Notes: generated from the letters alone by a model not told the origin. Numbered from the stretch's first letter, positions 1-8,297 are shown. The stretch is 64,000 nucleotides of DNA from CAVPTL01 sp963727235 (GCA_963727235.1 CAVSFZ010000022.1:1-64000), one strand, 5' to 3'. Made by a program: numbers and translations.

Positions 1-104
1 CTGGAATGCCACCGAGTTCCGGAAGAGCCGCACCCTCCACGGTCAAGATCGACGGTTGGCCACACGAGCGTGTGACCGCCGGCCGGAAGTGAGAGGATCT
101 CGGC

Positions 105-323
105 ATGCCAAACACGCCGAACAACAACGCCGCGCTGGAAGCCTTCGGATGGATCAACTCCGCGATCAGCAACCTCGCTGAATCTGTCCATGCCGCCCGC
201 CAATCGGGCGCTCTCACAGAGAGCGAAGATGCCCGCCTGCTGGCTGCGTCGGAGGAAGCCTCCCGACCACTGGCCGAGCTCGAGAGTCAGATTGCGGCGA
301 TCCGAAACCGCCTGATGACCTGA
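105..323 (+). CDS. Small hypothetical protein (72 aa)
   Basis: I do not recognise a family. The protein is hydrophilic and largely alpha-helical in composition, rich in Ala, Glu and Ser. It has no signal peptide, membrane segment or cysteine. The ATG is preceded by a purine-rich GAGAGGA about 8 bases upstream, which supports the start. The next gene on the same strand begins 106 bases downstream. The end at TGA is clear. Codon use matches the neighbours, so I believe it is a real gene, but only moderately. Confidence 0.55.
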   Translation: MPNTPNNNAALEAFGWINSAISNLAESVHAARQSGALTESEDARLLAASEEASRPLAELESQIAAIRNRLMT

Positions 324-429
324 GCGCGGTCATGGCGCGTCGTTCGGGTCAGCAGCCACGTTCGAATCGGCGTACCATCGGCTCCCTGCGCCGCTCACGC
401 GGCGTCATGTCCGACGCAAAGGAGCGACC

Positions 430-693
430 ATGCCCACTGTGATTGCCCATCACGACGTCACCGACAAAGACCACTGGCTGGCCTCACCAAAGCGCGAGGA
501 GTTCTTCGGCCCGCTCGGCGTCACCAACATCCGCACGTTCGTCGACCCGTCCAACCCGACCAGAGTTGCCGTGCTGATGGACATCCCGGATCTGGATGCG
601 GTGATGGCGGCGATGCAAACGCCGGCCGCGGCCGAGGCGATGGAGCACGACGGCGTGCTTCCCGAGACCATGGTGATGCTCATCGAGGCGTAG
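430..693 (+). CDS. Conserved small protein, possibly ABM-like fold (87 aa)
   Basis: A small soluble protein beginning MPTVIAHHDVTD. It has a strong ribosome binding site (AGGAG, 6 bases before the ATG). The layout of alternating short strands and helices, with the segment RVAVLMDIPDLDAVMAAM, resembles small dimeric alpha/beta-barrel (antibiotic-biosynthesis-monooxygenase-like) proteins. That fold assignment is inference and no catalytic residue can be named. It is the last gene before the structured region at 728-900. Confidence 0.7.
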   Translation: MPTVIAHHDVTDKDHWLASPKREEFFGPLGVTNIRTFVDPSNPTRVAVLMDIPDLDAVMAAMQTPAAAEAMEHDGVLPETMVMLIEA

Positions 694-727
694 GCCAAAC
701 GGGGCTCGATTTCAGGCATACTCTCGG

Positions 728-900
728 TGTGTAGTGGCAGCACAGGGGCCGGGGACGTGGGGGTCTGCTCCAACCCGGCCCCACTGCTGCGATCGGTGTG
801 CTCGGCGCGCAGCTGAGCCCCAGGGGTGGGTGGCCGCGGGGGGTTCCTGGGAGGGCGTACCACCCACACCCCACATTGCAGTGTAGACAGACCTGTCTCT
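728..900 (+). ncRNA. Candidate structured RNA (unknown family)
   Basis: A 222-base gap between genes is filled by strong nested secondary structure. Hairpin 1 pairs CAGCA (738-742) plus GGGGCCGGG (745-753) with CCCGGCCCC (774-782) plus TGCTG (785-789). Hairpin 2 pairs CTCGGC (801-806) with GCTGAG (812-817). Hairpin 3 pairs GGGGTGGGTGG (823-833) with 860-872. An outer helix TGTAGTG (730-736) with CATTGCA (874-880, including G-U pairs) closes all three. A possible -10 (TACTCT, 719-724) lies just upstream. A short AGACA/TGTCT hairpin follows at the end. I see no SRP RNA, RNase P or tmRNA signature. The strand is inferred from the possible promoter only. Confidence 0.35.
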
Positions 901-915
901 ACGAATCGTAAGCCG

Positions 916-1293
916 TCAAACCACGCGCCGAAACACCCGCCGCCAGGTCAGTCCGTCACCCAGGGTAAGCGTCTCAGCACTGATCCGAAACGGCCGTCCC
1001 GGGTCGGCGGTGAGCAGCTCCGGCATCGAGCCGGCCACCACGTTGTGGTGAACGATGCCGACCAGATCGCCGTTCTCCTCAGCCACCTCGACGACCGCGA
1101 ATCGTCCGAAGTACGCGTCAAATCGACTCCCGTCGGCCATGCAGATCTGCACCGACAGACTGCCGGATGCGTCGTACACCAGGAGCCCGAGCGGATGTGG
1201 ACCGTACGTTTCGACCCAGGCCTCGTCGACTGACTCGCGATCGTCGTAGGCAGTGAGCCGCCATGCGCCGATCAGCTCTCGGGGAGGCTCCAT
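916..1293 (-). CDS. Lipocalin-like domain protein (125 aa)
   Basis: It resembles the lipocalin-like family of small bacterial beta-barrel proteins: the start MEPPRELIGAWRLTAY is followed by a GLLVYDASGSLSVQI strand pair and a closing TLTLGDGLTWRRVFRRV strand. Ligand and role are unknown. There is no signal peptide, so it is probably cytoplasmic. The start is well supported: a TATACT hexamer on the minus strand (1300-1305) ends exactly 6 bases before the ATG, as for many leaderless genes in this window. It is divergent from the MFS gene at 1347. Confidence 0.8.
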   Translation of the reverse strand: MEPPRELIGAWRLTAYDDRESVDEAWVETYGPHPLGLLVYDASGSLSVQICMADGSRFDAYFGRFAVVEVAEENGDLVGIVHHNVVAGSMPELLTADPGRPFRISAETLTLGDGLTWRRVFRRVV

Positions 1294-1346
1294 CGAGCGA
1301 GTATATGACCGCCCCGCCCATCCGAGCCGACGGGTACAGTCGCCCG

Positions 1347-2954
1347 ATGGCCGCCACGCGAGAGTCGACTGCCGGTGGCGCGTTGGTGCTGCTCACGCTG
1401 GCGTCCGGACAGTTTCTGATGACGCTGGACATGTCGGTCATGAACGTCGCCATCGCCACCGTGGCCAAGGATGTCGACACCACCGTGACCGGCATCCAGA
1501 CCGCGATCACGCTGTACACGCTGGTGATGGCGGCACTGATGATCACCGGCGGCAAGATCGGCACGATGATCGGCCGGCGGAAGGCGTTCATGATCGGCGG
1601 CGTTATCTACGGCGTGGGCTCGTTCGTGACCGCGATCGCGCCCAGCCTGCCGGTGCTGATCCTCGGGTGGTCGTTTCTCGAGGGAGTCGGCGCGGCCCTG
1701 ATCATGCCGGCGATTGTTGCGCTGGTGGCCGCAAACTTTGCGGTGGCCGATCGCCCACGTGCATACGGGTTGGTTGCCGCTGCCGGTGCCATTGCCGTGG
1801 CGGTCGGGCCGCTCCTGGGAGGCCTTGCGACCGAGTACTTCTCGTGGCGCTGGGTGTTCATCGGCGAGGTGGCGATCGTGCTCGTGTTGCTGGTTCTGGC
1901 GCGGAAGCTTGTCGATCCGCCACCGGAGAAGGGCACACGGCTGGATGCCGTCGGATCGGTGCTGTGCGCCGCCGGTCTCGGACTGTTCGTGTTCGGCGTG
2001 CTTCGCTCGGGCGAGTGGGGGTGGGTGCAGCCCACGCCGAACAGCCCCGAGTGGGTCGGCCTCTCGCCGGTGATCTGGCTGGTGTGCGGAGGACTCGCGT
2101 TGATGTGGGTCTTCCTGTGGTGGGAGACTCGGTTGGAGGATCGCGGCGCCGAGCCGCTGGTGCGCCCGTCGATGCTGCGGACAAAGCAGCTGACCGGCGG
2201 TTTGACGATGTTCTTCTTCCAGTACTTCGTGCAGGCCGGCGTGTTCTTCACCATCCCGCTGTTCCTGTCGGTGGCACTGGGACTGTCGGCCCTGCAAACC
2301 GGTGTGCGGTTGCTGCCGATCTCGATCACCCTGCTGGCGGCCGCCGTGGGTGTGCCGAGACTCGCGCCCGACGCCTCTCCGCGCCGGGTGGTGCAGATGG
2401 GGCTGGGGGTGTTCGGAGCCAGTACGCTCCTGCTGATCGGTGCGCTCGAGGTCGGTGCCGGGGCAGAGATCATCACCGTGCCGCTGCTGCTGATGGGCTT
2501 CGGGGTCGGCGCGCTGGCCTCACAGCTCGGCGCGGTCACGGTGTCCTCCGTCCCCGACAGCCAGAGCGGCGAGGTCGGTGGTCTGCAGAACACCGCCACC
2601 AACCTGGGTGCGTCGCTGGGCACCGCGCTGGTCGGCGCCGTCTTGATCGCCAGCCTGTCAACGGCGTTCCTGAACGGGGTGTCGCAGAACCCCGACGTGC
2701 CGTCCAGCGTCAAGGACCAGGTCGGGGTGAGCCTGTCCGGCGGCGTCCCGTTTGTCTCCGACGCTGACCTGAAGACGGCGCTCGAGGACGCCGGAGTGGA
2801 CGCCGAGACGACCGACGCGATCATCGACGAGAACGAGCAGGCGCGCATTGCAGCCCTGAGAAGCGCACTCGGGGTGGTGGCGCTGGTGTCGATCGGAGCG
2901 CTCTTCTTCACCCGCCGGATTCCGGCCCGGCAACCTGGTTCGGCGCCGATCTGA
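1347..2954 (+). CDS. MFS drug-efflux-type transporter, DHA2 (14-TM) family
   Basis: A 535-residue polytopic membrane protein of the major facilitator superfamily. The DHA2 hallmark LDMSVMNVAIATVA lies at residues 28-41 and motif A (GGKIGTMIGRRKA) near 68-80. The hydrophobicity suggests 14 transmembrane segments, with a periplasmic or cytoplasmic insert near the C-terminus. Family members export drugs or metabolites using the proton gradient; the substrate cannot be read here. I chose the ATG at 1347 rather than upstream ATGs because TACAGT (1335-1340) ends 6 bases before it and because it avoids overlap with the divergent lipocalin-like gene. Confidence 0.88.
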   Translation: MAATRESTAGGALVLLTLASGQFLMTLDMSVMNVAIATVAKDVDTTVTGIQTAITLYTLVMAALMITGGKIGTMIGRRKAFMIGGVIYGVGSFVTAIAPSLPVLILGWSFLEGVGAALIMPAIVALVAANFAVADRPRAYGLVAAAGAIAVAVGPLLGGLATEYFSWRWVFIGEVAIVLVLLVLARKLVDPPPEKGTRLDAVGSVLCAAGLGLFVFGVLRSGEWGWVQPTPNSPEWVGLSPVIWLVCGGLALMWVFLWWETRLEDRGAEPLVRPSMLRTKQLTGGLTMFFFQYFVQAGVFFTIPLFLSVALGLSALQTGVRLLPISITLLAAAVGVPRLAPDASPRRVVQMGLGVFGASTLLLIGALEVGAGAEIITVPLLLMGFGVGALASQLGAVTVSSVPDSQSGEVGGLQNTATNLGASLGTALVGAVLIASLSTAFLNGVSQNPDVPSSVKDQVGVSLSGGVPFVSDADLKTALEDAGVDAETTDAIIDENEQARIAALRSALGVVALVSIGALFFTRRIPARQPGSAPI

Positions 2955-3005
2955 GCAGGGGCGGCCGGTTGGGTCTCCGTACCACCGGTGGTTTACACTT
3001 CCCAC

Positions 3006-3494
3006 ATGGCCCGGTTTCGACTCCCCGGCGGCCAGCGATATGAGGTGGCGGCCCAGTACTGGATGCCCAGCGTAACCGCTGTGGTGCTGCTGTTCATGGG
3101 CGGATGGTTCGCCGCCAGTTTTTCCCAGGCCGACGATGCCGGTGGGGCGTTCGTGACCACGATGACCGTCAAGGGCAAGGTGGTGCGGGTCAAACGACAG
3201 CCGGTGCGGGTGCTGGTGCCCTCGTCCACCGTGATTTCGAAGGGGCAAGTCGTCACCAAGGCCGCTCGCACCATCAATCTGACTCAGACCCGCACTCTGA
3301 CCGACAGCCTTCCCGCGAAGACGGTGACGGACAGGTACGCGACGACCGTGAAGATACCCACCACGTTGCCCGCCGTCACGGTGCCAGGGCCGCCGGTCAC
3401 GCTGACGATCATCGAGACCGCCCCGACCGTGACCGAGACGCAGACGACCACGGTCACCGAAACGACCACCACCACCGCGCCGCCGACCAGCTAG
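3006..3494 (+). CDS. Membrane-anchored protein with Thr-rich tail
   Basis: 162 residues: a short basic N-terminus, one hydrophobic segment (about residues 22-42, SVTAVVLLFMGGWFAASF) and an extracytoplasmic part that becomes strongly Thr/Val/Pro-rich and ends in repeated TVTET/TTTT stretches. Low-complexity tails of this type suit a cell-wall spacer or O-glycosylated stalk; this is inference. The start is set by TACACT at 2994-2999 exactly 6 bases before the ATG. It is convergent with the gene at 3499, with only 4 bases between them. No enzymatic motif is seen. Confidence 0.7.
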   Translation: MARFRLPGGQRYEVAAQYWMPSVTAVVLLFMGGWFAASFSQADDAGGAFVTTMTVKGKVVRVKRQPVRVLVPSSTVISKGQVVTKAARTINLTQTRTLTDSLPAKTVTDRYATTVKIPTTLPAVTVPGPPVTLTIIETAPTVTETQTTTVTETTTTTAPPTS

Positions 3495-3498
3495 GTCG

Positions 3499-4038
3499 CT
3501 ACGGCTGCAGCCGCACGGTGAACTCTGCGCCCTGCTGCAGCAGCCGCACGTACACCTGTCCGCGGGCATTGCGGTAGCGCAGCGTCCCACCGACGACCGC
3601 GGCGCGGAAACCGGTGGTGTGGCTGGTCTCGGGGAACGATGCGATCGCGGTGATCTGCCCGTGCGCCAGCGTCAGCGTCAACGTGTACTGGACGCGCATG
3701 GACTGGCCGCCGACCTTGGTGAGCACACCGGAGACATCCAGCACTCCAGCAGGGTTCCCCTCCGACGTCAGCGGTCCCGAGGCCGTGGTCGAATCGCCCG
3801 GACTCGGTCCCGAAGGATCGTGATCGACGTTCGAGCCCTGGGCGGACGTCAGCACCAGCACCAGCGTCTGGCGGTCGTGAAGGCCGCCAGACCGGGCGGG
3901 CGCAGGCTGCACGCCCGGCTGAAGGCGAAGCATCGGCATCGCCGGGGCGGTGCTGGCACCGCCGGCGGCAGACACCGCAGCGGCGGCCGCGCCCAGTGCG
4001 GCTACCAGTGTGACCCCGACTGCGAGCTGTCTTCGCAT
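3499..4038 (-). CDS. Secreted protein, dirigent/allene-oxide-cyclase-barrel-like
   Basis: 179 residues with a classical signal peptide (MRRQLAVGVTLVAALGAAAA, cleavage probably after an Ala-rich stretch near residue 28). The mature part is strand-rich and has the GGTLRYRNARGQVYVRL segment seen in dirigent/AOC-barrel-like proteins. Bacterial members have no established function. The fold call is from pattern recognition only. It lies downstream of the pilin gene on the same strand, separated from it by the hairpin at 4088-4132, so it is probably transcribed separately. Confidence 0.6.
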   Translation of the reverse strand: MRRQLAVGVTLVAALGAAAAAVSAAGGASTAPAMPMLRLQPGVQPAPARSGGLHDRQTLVLVLTSAQGSNVDHDPSGPSPGDSTTASGPLTSEGNPAGVLDVSGVLTKVGGQSMRVQYTLTLTLAHGQITAIASFPETSHTTGFRAAVVGGTLRYRNARGQVYVRLLQQGAEFTVRLQP

Positions 4039-4087
4039 CCGCCTCGCAACCTATCGGGAGCGGCGGACGACGCCTGGGAACGCCGAA

Positions 4088-4132
4088 GCGCGCCTCACGG
4101 AGTGTGGAGAAGCTCCACGCCGTGAGGCGCGC
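4088..4132 (-). terminator. Long hairpin after the Flp pilin gene
   Basis: Perfect 13-base arms, GCGCGCCTCACGG (4088-4100) and CCGTGAGGCGCGC (4120-4132), with an inner GTGGAG/CTCCAC stem. It starts 18 bases after the pilin stop codon. There is no U-tract, so termination would rely on the very stable stem. It probably insulates the pilin message from the gene at 3499-4038. Confidence 0.6.
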
Positions 4133-4149
4133 AAGATGATGACGAACGG

Positions 4150-4320
4150 CTAGAGAACGCCGATAACTGAGGTGAGCTTGCCCTTGATTGCCGTCGAGAG
4201 CAGGCCAAGCGTCGCAACCACCGCGATGGTGATCACCGCGAGCACGACCGCGTACTCCGCCATAGTTTGTCCCTCAGCACGACGGCTATTCGCCGCCAAC
4301 ATGCGCACGAGGTCGATCAT
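4150..4320 (-). CDS. Flp-family type IVb pilin (56 aa)
   Basis: A very short gene encoding a Flp pilin: a charged leader MIDLVRMLAANSRRAEG, then the class III prepilin peptidase site G/QTMAEYAVVL with the conserved Glu at mature position 5, and a single hydrophobic helix (AVVLAVITIAVVATLGLL) with a short tail. A good ribosome binding site (AAGGAG) lies 8 bases before the ATG. Family members polymerise into Tad/Flp adhesion pili, but no tad/cpa assembly genes are in this window, so the pilin is orphaned here. A GGGGGG/CCCCCC hairpin sits in its 5' leader just upstream of the ribosome binding site (about 4336-4362). Confidence 0.85.
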   Translation of the reverse strand: MIDLVRMLAANSRRAEGQTMAEYAVVLAVITIAVVATLGLLSTAIKGKLTSVIGVL

Positions 4321-4474
4321 GTACAACTCCTTACCGGGGGGATTCGAGGATCCGCCCCCCGAATCGGAAAAAGACTGCTCCGGTCAAGATCGGCTGAACT
4401 GAGTCAAAACTCAACCCGCGGTCGGAAAGATCCCTCGGTCGGGGGTCATTTCTCGTGTGGTATGAACCAGCGGT

Positions 4475-5125
4475 ATGCCCGACAGCGAGATCCTCTCCCC
4501 ATCTGTCCATGACTATCTGACCGAGCTTGCATCCCCTCCGGATCCTGTGCTGGAAGCGATGCGGGCGCACGGGGATCGCGACCATATCCCGATCCTGAAC
4601 GCAGATTCGGCCCGGCTCCTGATGGTGATCGCGCGCGCCGCCGGGGCCCGCAGCGTGGTCGAGGTGGGCACGGCGATCGGCGTCTCGACCCTGCATCTCG
4701 CCCGCGCGGTGGGGCCCGAAGGTCGCGTGATCTCATTCGAGATCGACGAGCACCGCCACAATGCTGCTCGCGACTATCTGACCCGCGCCGGTGTCGCCGA
4801 CCGGGTCGACCTGCGGCTGGTGGACGCCGGCGTGGGGTTGGAGCAGCTCGACCCCGGCGTGGACTTGGTGTTTCTGGATGGCGTCAAGGAGGACTACCCC
4901 CGGCACCTCGACCTCGCGGTCGGCCTGGTGCGCCCAGGCGGTCTGATCGCAGTGGACAATGCGCTGCTCTCGGGCGGCGTCGCGTCCGGTCGGCCAATCG
5001 GGCACTGGAGCCAGGAGGCGGTCGACCGGATGCGATCGATCAACGCCCGCCTGGTCTCCGGCGAGGGCCTCACCGGCATGGTGATTCCGACCGGCGACGG
5101 CCTGGCGATTTCAGTGCGCAGCTGA
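4475..5125 (+). CDS. Class I SAM-dependent O-methyltransferase
   Basis: 216 residues of the CCoAMT/COMT-like (family 3) O-methyltransferases. SAM motif I is SVVEVGTAIGVSTLHLA (about 60-76). The acidic loop VISFEIDEHRHNAARD follows, then the metal-binding DLVFLDGVKEDYP (about 130-142) and PGGLIAVDNALLSG. It transfers a methyl group from SAM to a hydroxyl, usually Mg-dependent; the acceptor is unknown. A possible -10 (TATGAA) lies 8 bases before the ATG. It is divergent from the pilin gene and cytoplasmic. Confidence 0.85.
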   Translation: MPDSEILSPSVHDYLTELASPPDPVLEAMRAHGDRDHIPILNADSARLLMVIARAAGARSVVEVGTAIGVSTLHLARAVGPEGRVISFEIDEHRHNAARDYLTRAGVADRVDLRLVDAGVGLEQLDPGVDLVFLDGVKEDYPRHLDLAVGLVRPGGLIAVDNALLSGGVASGRPIGHWSQEAVDRMRSINARLVSGEGLTGMVIPTGDGLAISVRS

Positions 5126-5253
5126 CCCGGGCGGCGGTTCGCGGCTTGGAGCCGGGTTGGAATCCGTAATCCAGGCCGCCCGAGCGGCCCGAGCGCGCTG
5201 CTATCGTGCAAACGAGGCTCACGGAGCAACGTTCTGATGCCGATGGGGGAAGC

Positions 5254-6192
5254 ATGACGCGCCTACAACGAGTTCGGTCACTGATGAATCGCCGCACACT
5301 GCTGCTGGCACCGCTGGCAGTCGTGGCGATCTCAGCCGCCGGCTGTGGCGGGTCGAGCACCGCCTCCACCGCTGATCCGGCCGAGCTGATCAAGGCCGGA
5401 AACGCGGCCGTCAAGGACGCCACCTCGGTTGGCTTTGACGTCAAGCTTTCGCTCGATCTGAACGGCCAGCTGAACGCGCCGCAGGCCGCCACGATCATGA
5501 ACGGCCCGGTGACCGTCGAGCTCAAGGGTCACGCCGCCAAAGCCCAGAACGGCTCTCCGGCAGCGTTCGACGCCACCTTCACGGTTGACACTTCCGCCGC
5601 CTCGATCACCGGCGAAGTGATGTCGCCCGACGGCAAGACCGGGTACGTCAAGATTCCGGTGCTGCTCGGCCAGGACTGGGAATCGTTCCCGATCAATCAG
5701 CATTCGAGCAGTAGCAGTACGGGCTCGGGCACCGATACGATCGATCCGACCGGCCAGATGGACAAGCAGCTGAAGGGCCTCAACCCCCAGAGCTGGCTCA
5801 AGAACGTGACCGTCTCTTCGGGTGACGGAAACGACACCGTGTCAGCCGACCTCGACCCGACCAAGCTTGCCGCCGACATCGTCTCGCTCTCCAAGGGCGC
5901 GATCAGCGCTTCCGATCAGAAGCAGCTGGACGAGCTCACCGGTGCGCTGGACGTCGCCCACGGCTCGGTCTCCTACGACCAGTCGACGCACCTGCCCAGC
6001 GCTGTCAGCGCCGAGGTGACGGTGACCGTGCCCAAGTCGCTGGCCAGCAAGGCCGACGGCTTGACCGGATTCGACTTCAAGGTCGACGCGACCTTCAACG
6101 ACTGGAACCAGGGCGTCACCGTGACCGCGCCGAGCTCGTCGAAGCCGCTCGACCTGTCCGGGTTGAGCAGCATGTTCTCGAACGGCATGTAG
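5254..6192 (+). CDS. Lipoprotein, LppX/LprAFG-like
   Basis: 312 residues. The N-terminus has an Arg-rich n-region, a hydrophobic stretch (LLLAPLAVVAISAAGC) and a lipobox-like AAGC, followed by a Ser/Thr-rich linker; Cys is about residue 31. The mature domain (AAVKDATSVGFDVKLSLDLNG and many paired beta-strands) resembles the actinobacterial LppX/LprG lipid-binding beta-sandwich proteins that carry lipids or lipoglycans across the envelope. The start at 5254 has GGGGGA upstream; an ATG at 5284 (MNRRTLL) is the alternative. Ligand unknown. Confidence 0.75.
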   Translation: MTRLQRVRSLMNRRTLLLAPLAVVAISAAGCGGSSTASTADPAELIKAGNAAVKDATSVGFDVKLSLDLNGQLNAPQAATIMNGPVTVELKGHAAKAQNGSPAAFDATFTVDTSAASITGEVMSPDGKTGYVKIPVLLGQDWESFPINQHSSSSSTGSGTDTIDPTGQMDKQLKGLNPQSWLKNVTVSSGDGNDTVSADLDPTKLAADIVSLSKGAISASDQKQLDELTGALDVAHGSVSYDQSTHLPSAVSAEVTVTVPKSLASKADGLTGFDFKVDATFNDWNQGVTVTAPSSSKPLDLSGLSSMFSNGM

Positions 6193-6268
6193 CCACCGGC
6201 CTGCGGGCGAGCGCACCGCTTGGCGTGGTGCGTACAGCATTGCAGCGCAGGTGCCGATAGCGGTGGTG

Positions 6269-7438
6269 ATGTCGCAGGCACCCACCTCTCTCACGGAACC
6301 TGGTCTCGGTCGCGCATTTCGCACAACCCTGGTGCCGCTGGCCTACGCCGGCGTGCCGCTGCTCTTGGCGGCGCTGATCTTTGCCGTCGGCGGCCGGCAC
6401 GCATTGGGGTTCGACTTCCACGGCGGCATCTGGAACGCCGCCCATGACCTGCTGAACGGCCGCTCGCCGTACCGCCCTGCCCGCCTTGACGCCATCGCCG
6501 CACACATCCGCGCGGGCGGCGCGGCCCCCACGATCGTGGAGCTGCCGGTTTACCCGCCGGCGGTGATGCTCGTGCTCGCTCCCTTGGGACTGCTGCCCGC
6601 CTCAGTGGCGAATGCAGTGTTTGTGGCGCTGCTGGTGCCGCTGCCGGCGCTGGCGCTGCGCCTGGTCGGTGTGCGTGATCTCCGGTGCTACGCCATCGCG
6701 TATGCGTGTGCGCCGGTGCTCCTGGGGATCGAGATCGGGACGCTCAGCCCGATCCTGATGGTCGGCCTGGCAGCAGCGTGGAGGTGGCGTGACAGGACCG
6801 TCACGGTCGCGTTGGTGGTGTGCGCCCTGATCTGTCTCAAGCTGTTCCTGTGGCCGATGGTGATCTGGCTTGCCGCCACCCGCCGTTGGCGGGCCGCTGG
6901 ATTGTCGTTGGCGGCGACGGCGGCGGTGATGCTGGCCGGGTTTGCGGTGGTGGGATTCGGCGACCTGACCGTGTATCCGCACATGCTCTCGACGCTCAGC
7001 TGGATCGAGCAGTCGCAGGGGTACAGCGTCGTGTCGGCGGCGATGGCGCTCGGCGCCGGTCAGAGCGTCGCCCGGGCGGCGGCGGTGCTGATCGGCATCG
7101 CACTGGCGGCCGCCGTGGTTCGGCGCGGTTGGACAGCAGGTGACGACCGGGGGGCGTTCGCACTGGCGGTATGTGCGGCGCTGGTGCTGTCACCGATCGT
7201 GTGGCTGCACTACCTGGCGCTGCTGCTGGTGCCGCTGGGAGTCTGCTACCGCACGCTGCGATGGCCGTGGCTGGTGCCCCTGGCGCTGTGGCTCACGCCC
7301 GCCCAGCAGTCGGTGGAGCACCCCTGGGGGATCGCGGTGGCGGCGGCGGTGGTTGCGGTTGTGGCGATCACAACCGCGATCGATGGGGGCGGCTGGAATC
7401 GAACCAGCGACCAACCCGTTATGAGCGGGCTGCTCTAA
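6269..7438 (+). CDS. GT87-type (DUF2029) membrane glycosyltransferase
   Basis: About 389 residues with roughly 9-11 hydrophobic segments. An early loop, GFDFHGGIWNAAHDLLNGRSPY, matches the polyprenyl-phosphate-dependent GT-C glycosyltransferases of family 87 (as in actinobacterial mannosyltransferases). Such enzymes add sugars to envelope glycans at the outer face of the membrane. The start is uncertain: GTGs at 6251 and 6263 are in frame. Oddity: no stop occurs before the tRNA on the opposite strand, so the last 18 residues (GGGWNRTSDQPVMSGLL) are antisense to the tRNA 3' half. Confidence 0.75.
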   Translation: MSQAPTSLTEPGLGRAFRTTLVPLAYAGVPLLLAALIFAVGGRHALGFDFHGGIWNAAHDLLNGRSPYRPARLDAIAAHIRAGGAAPTIVELPVYPPAVMLVLAPLGLLPASVANAVFVALLVPLPALALRLVGVRDLRCYAIAYACAPVLLGIEIGTLSPILMVGLAAAWRWRDRTVTVALVVCALICLKLFLWPMVIWLAATRRWRAAGLSLAATAAVMLAGFAVVGFGDLTVYPHMLSTLSWIEQSQGYSVVSAAMALGAGQSVARAAAVLIGIALAAAVVRRGWTAGDDRGAFALAVCAALVLSPIVWLHYLALLLVPLGVCYRTLRWPWLVPLALWLTPAQQSVEHPWGIAVAAAVVAVVAITTAIDGGGWNRTSDQPVMSGLL

Positions 7439-7456
7439 CCGCTGAGCTACACCCCC
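7384..7456 (-). tRNA. tRNA with CAU anticodon, probably tRNA-Ile2 (lysidine)
   Basis: A complete cloverleaf on the minus strand: acceptor GGGGGTG/CGCCCCC, D-arm TAGCTCAGCGGTTAGAGCA, anticodon arm GCCCG-CTCATAA-CGGGT, T-arm with GGTTCGATTCC, discriminator A, and CCA not encoded. The anticodon is CAT. The body resembles the tRNA-Ile2 (k2CAU) type more than initiator tRNA, because the GGG/CCC anticodon-stem pairs of initiators are absent. An elongator Met identity cannot be excluded. It is convergent with, and overlaps, the end of the glycosyltransferase gene. Confidence 0.9.
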
Positions 7457-7554
7457 GGCGATGCGGCCATGGTACCGGCCCGCTCAGCCGTCCCCGGATT
7501 GAGATTCTGTTGGAGGCCACAAACCGGACAGGTGGTTTCAACGTAAATACTTAC

Positions 7555-8244
7555 ATGAGCCGGCTCCAAAGCCACATCGCCGATCACGACATCTTCGAGG
7601 GCCTGACCGAGGCCGATGTCGCGATTCTCGGCGACCGCTTGGGGACGGCCACGTTTGCCAAGGGTGAACTCGTATATTCACCATTCGATTCCGGCGACGC
7701 TGTGTACCTGGTCACCGACGGCCGGGTGTGCCTGTATCGCAGTGGCGCAGACGGCCGTCAGTTCACGCTGGCGATGGTGGACGCCGGCTCTGCCTTCGGG
7801 CACGTGGCGCTGCTGCACGCGCCCACCTACGACGCCTATGCCGAGGCCATGACCGAGACGGTGGTGCGGGTGATCCGGGTGGCCGACCTGGAGCGGGTGG
7901 TGGCACATCACCCCCAGGTGGCGGTGAATCTGCTGCGGGCACTGGCGGGACGCCTGCACGAAGCCGAGGATCAGCTGGAGGCACTGGCCTTCGACGGGGT
8001 CTCCAAGCGACTGGCGGCCAAGCTGCTGGAGCTGATGGATCGCTACGGCCGGGTCACCCCCAACGGGATCCGGATCGACGAGCGGTTTACGCACATGCAG
8101 CTTGCGGAGATGATCGGCACCAGCCGAGAGACGCTCACCAAGGTCATCAACGAGCTGCGCGACGCTGGGTTGATCGACGTGCGCGACCGGATGGTGTGGG
8201 TGTTGGACGTGGCGGGCCTGGAGCGGCTCAGACAACGCGTCTGA
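7555..8244 (+). CDS. Crp/Fnr-family transcriptional regulator
   Basis: 229 residues. The N-terminal cyclic-nucleotide-binding-like barrel (about 10-120) contains GDAVYLVTDGRVCLYRSG. A long dimerisation helix follows, then a winged helix-turn-helix (FTHMQLAEMIGTSRETLTKVINELRDAGLI, broken here as two motifs around residues 180-210) typical of Crp. The Fnr-type cysteine cluster is absent, so it does not bind an iron-sulfur cluster that way. The start ATG 7555 is preceded by GTAAAT ending 6 bases upstream. It sits just before pdxS; control of pdxST is possible but unproven. Confidence 0.88.
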   Translation: MSRLQSHIADHDIFEGLTEADVAILGDRLGTATFAKGELVYSPFDSGDAVYLVTDGRVCLYRSGADGRQFTLAMVDAGSAFGHVALLHAPTYDAYAEAMTETVVRVIRVADLERVVAHHPQVAVNLLRALAGRLHEAEDQLEALAFDGVSKRLAAKLLELMDRYGRVTPNGIRIDERFTHMQLAEMIGTSRETLTKVINELRDAGLIDVRDRMVWVLDVAGLERLRQRV

Positions 8245-8297
8245 GCAGATACGATTAGCGGCGAGAACCTCCGTCATTTTCAGAAGGGGTGCAAGCC

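Noticed and set aside
728..900. Identification of the structured region as SRP RNA, RNase P RNA or tmRNA
   Set aside because: The conserved GGAAGG-AGCA loop of SRP RNA, the RNase P core boxes and the tRNA-like ends of tmRNA are all absent.
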